From Brevibacillus sedimenti (GTDB taxonomy: Bacteria; Bacillota; Bacilli; Brevibacillales; Brevibacillaceae), in NCBI RefSeq assembly GCF_020923495.1, contig NZ_CP064048.1, positions 1,452,001 through 1,516,000 of the forward strand: DNA of 64,000 nt, written 5' to 3'. The position numbers were made by a program, and so were the translations under genes. The notes below the pieces were generated by a model. That model was given only the letters and a program-made list of their open reading frames with translations. It was not told the origin of the DNA and did no database searches. Below, piece after piece: positions 62,427 to 64,000 of the stretch (position 1 is its first letter; each line of letters starts with the position of its first letter).

Positions 62427-64000
62427 ATGGACCAAACGTTGATGATCCAGACGATCGCGCAGGAGACGGGCGTCAAGCCGCATCAGGTGGAGCGCACGAT
62501 CGCCTTGCTGGACGAAGGCAATACGGTGCCCTTCATCGCCCGGTACCGCAAGGAAATGACCGGGCAGCTGGACGAAACACAGATTCGCGCCATTGACGAG
62601 CGCGTTCGCTATTTGCGCAACCTGTCCGTGCGCAAGGAAGAGGTTATCCGGCTGATCGAGGAGCAGGGCAAACTGACCGACGAGCTGAAGGCGGCCATCG
62701 AACGCGCCGTCAAGCTGCAGGAAGTGGAGGATTTGTACCGGCCGTACCGGCAGAAGCGGCGGACCCGGGCCACGATGGCCAAGGAAAAGGGCTTGGAGCC
62801 ATTGGCCATGTACCTGTTGGGGTTGCCTGCGGCGGGTGACCCGGCAGCTGAGGCGGCCGCGTACCTCAACCCAGAAAAAGGCGTGGAGTCAGCGGAGCAG
62901 GCGCTGCAGGGAGCAATGGACATCGTGGCTGAACAACTCTCGGACGATGCAGAGATTCGGCAGTGGGTCCGGCAGCGGACGTTCCAGAAAGGGGTGCTGG
63001 TGTCGGAGCAAAAGGCGGAAGAAGCGGACGGGAAAAACGTCTACCAGATGTACTACGCATTCAGCGAGCCGCTGAAAAAGGTGGTTCCCCACCGCGTGCT
63101 GGCGATCAACCGGGGCGAGAACGAAGGCATCCTCAAGGTTGCGGTCGAGGCGCCAGTGGAGGAGATTCTCGCCTATCTGAAAAAACGCGTCATCACCCGG
63201 GAGACGGTGGCCCGCCCCTGGCTGGAAGCGGCTGTGGAAGACAGCTACAAGCGCCTGATCGCCCCGTCGATCGAGCGGGAAGTGCGGTCAGAGCTGACGG
63301 AGAAGGCAGAAGAGAGGGCGATTCACATTTTCGCGGAAAACCTCCGCAATCTCTTGCTGCAGCCTCCGCTGAAGGGCAAAGTGGTGCTGGGCGTTGACCC
63401 GGCCTACCGGACCGGCTGCAAGCTGGCCGTCGTGGACGAGACCGGCAAACTGCTGGAGGTGGCCGTCATCTACCCGACGCCGCCTGCCAACAAGGTGGCG
63501 GAAGCGAAAGCCAAGGTTGTGGAGCTGATCGAAACATACGGCGTGCACGTCGTCGCCATCGGCAACGGAACGGCCTCGCGGGAGACGGAACAATTCATCG
63601 CCGGGGTCTTGAAGGAGCTAAAGCAGAGCGTGTTTTACATCATCGTCAACGAGGCGGGCGCCTCTGTCTACTCCGCTTCGGAACTGGCCAAGGAGGAATT
63701 TCCCGATCTGGACGTGGCCGAGCGCAGCGCCGTATCGATCGCCCGCCGTTTGCAGGACCCGCTGGCTGAGCTGGTCAAGATCGACCCCAAATCAATTGGC
63801 GTCGGCCAATACCAGCACGACGTCTCCCAGTCCCGCCTGGCGGAAAGCCTGCAGTTCGTCGTGGAGTCGGCGGTCAACCACGTCGGGGTGGACGTCAATA
63901 CCGCTTCCCCCTCCCTCTTGCAGTACGTTTCCGGCATTACCCGCCAAGTGGCGAGCAACATCGTGAAGAAGCGGGAGGAGATCGGAAAGTTCACCGATCG
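62427..64000 (+). CDS. tex: Tex family RNA-binding protein, 3' end outside window
   Basis: Tex is a conserved nucleic-acid-binding protein linked to transcription. ATG 62427 follows AGGAGG. The 524 visible residues show the Tex N-terminal helical region (VPFIARYRKEMTGQLDETQIRAIDERVRYLRNL, DLYRPYRQKRRTRATMAKEKGLEPLA) and the YqgF-like RNase H fold (KVVLGVDPAYRTGCKLAVVDETGK, IGNGTASRETEQFI, VNEAGASVYSASELAKEEFPDLD). The frame stays open to the right edge; the helix-hairpin-helix and S1 domains are cut off. It follows sigB as in B. subtilis (ydcI). Confidence 0.95.
   Translation, partial: MDQTLMIQTIAQETGVKPHQVERTIALLDEGNTVPFIARYRKEMTGQLDETQIRAIDERVRYLRNLSVRKEEVIRLIEEQGKLTDELKAAIERAVKLQEVEDLYRPYRQKRRTRATMAKEKGLEPLAMYLLGLPAAGDPAAEAAAYLNPEKGVESAEQALQGAMDIVAEQLSDDAEIRQWVRQRTFQKGVLVSEQKAEEADGKNVYQMYYAFSEPLKKVVPHRVLAINRGENEGILKVAVEAPVEEILAYLKKRVITRETVARPWLEAAVEDSYKRLIAPSIEREVRSELTEKAEERAIHIFAENLRNLLLQPPLKGKVVLGVDPAYRTGCKLAVVDETGKLLEVAVIYPTPPANKVAEAKAKVVELIETYGVHVVAIGNGTASRETEQFIAGVLKELKQSVFYIIVNEAGASVYSASELAKEEFPDLDVAERSAVSIARRLQDPLAELVKIDPKSIGVGQYQHDVSQSRLAESLQFVVESAVNHVGVDVNTASPSLLQYVSGITRQVASNIVKKREEIGKFTD

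Overview
The window looks like chromosomal DNA of a moderately GC-rich, endospore-forming member of the Bacillales, most like Brevibacillus or a related Paenibacillaceae lineage. The evidence is a gamma-type small acid-soluble spore protein, SAM-I (S-box) riboswitches on methionine genes, two PstB paralogues, NdoAI/NdoA, and the Bacillus subtilis gene order acpS-ydcC-alr-ndoAI-ndoA-rsb-sigB-tex at the right end. GTG and TTG starts are common. The genus is an inference; no rRNA or tRNA gene is present.

Layout. 1-8.6 kb: a cut-off subtilase, a winged-helix/small protein/ClpP cluster, a possibly frameshifted membrane protein, a 1039-residue Vpr-like subtilase and a secreted protein of unknown role. 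8.9-15.3 kb: a LysR regulator with a CitA-type citrate synthase, then the fructose operon fruR-fruK-fruA plus its own HPr. 15.3-18.1 kb: an AT-rich island with an M23 peptidase, apparently decayed DNA and a lipoprotein. 18.2-26.7 kb: NamA-type ene-reductase, DUF2325 and YezD small proteins, a lipoprotein, a Nif3-like protein, and a MoxR/DUF58/DUF4129 operon. 26.8-36 kb: S-box-controlled metY, rhodanese, SCO1, RNase J, bacilliredoxin, aldo/keto reductase, methyltransferase and an LCP enzyme. 36-46 kb: S-box-controlled metNIQ, an oligopeptide-binding protein, two small cytoplasmic proteins, a cell-wall amidase and a GerMN lipoprotein. 44.2-48.9 kb: PHO-box-controlled pstSCAB1B2. 49-54.3 kb: ArsB-type permease, a three-gene GMC oxidoreductase operon, an ArsR repressor and a glutaredoxin. 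54.5-64 kb: spore protein, acpS-ydcC-alr-ndoAI-ndoA, then rsbT-rsbU-rsbV-rsbW-sigB and the start of tex.

The most unusual structure is a pair of non-autonomous, MITE-like elements (21135-21462 and 53656-53995) with imperfect CAG...CTG terminal inverted repeats. Each is flanked by exact direct duplications of a complete terminator hairpin (19 and 30 nt). The duplicated sequence differs between the sites but is always the whole palindrome, so insertion seems to recognise hairpin shape rather than sequence. A degenerate third end lies at 17971-18040, also beside a terminator. Other points of interest are a probable AUC start codon (41206), an attenuator-like leader before the DUF2325 gene, a possible structured RNA before ydcC, and a sigB module without rsbR, rsbS or rsbX.
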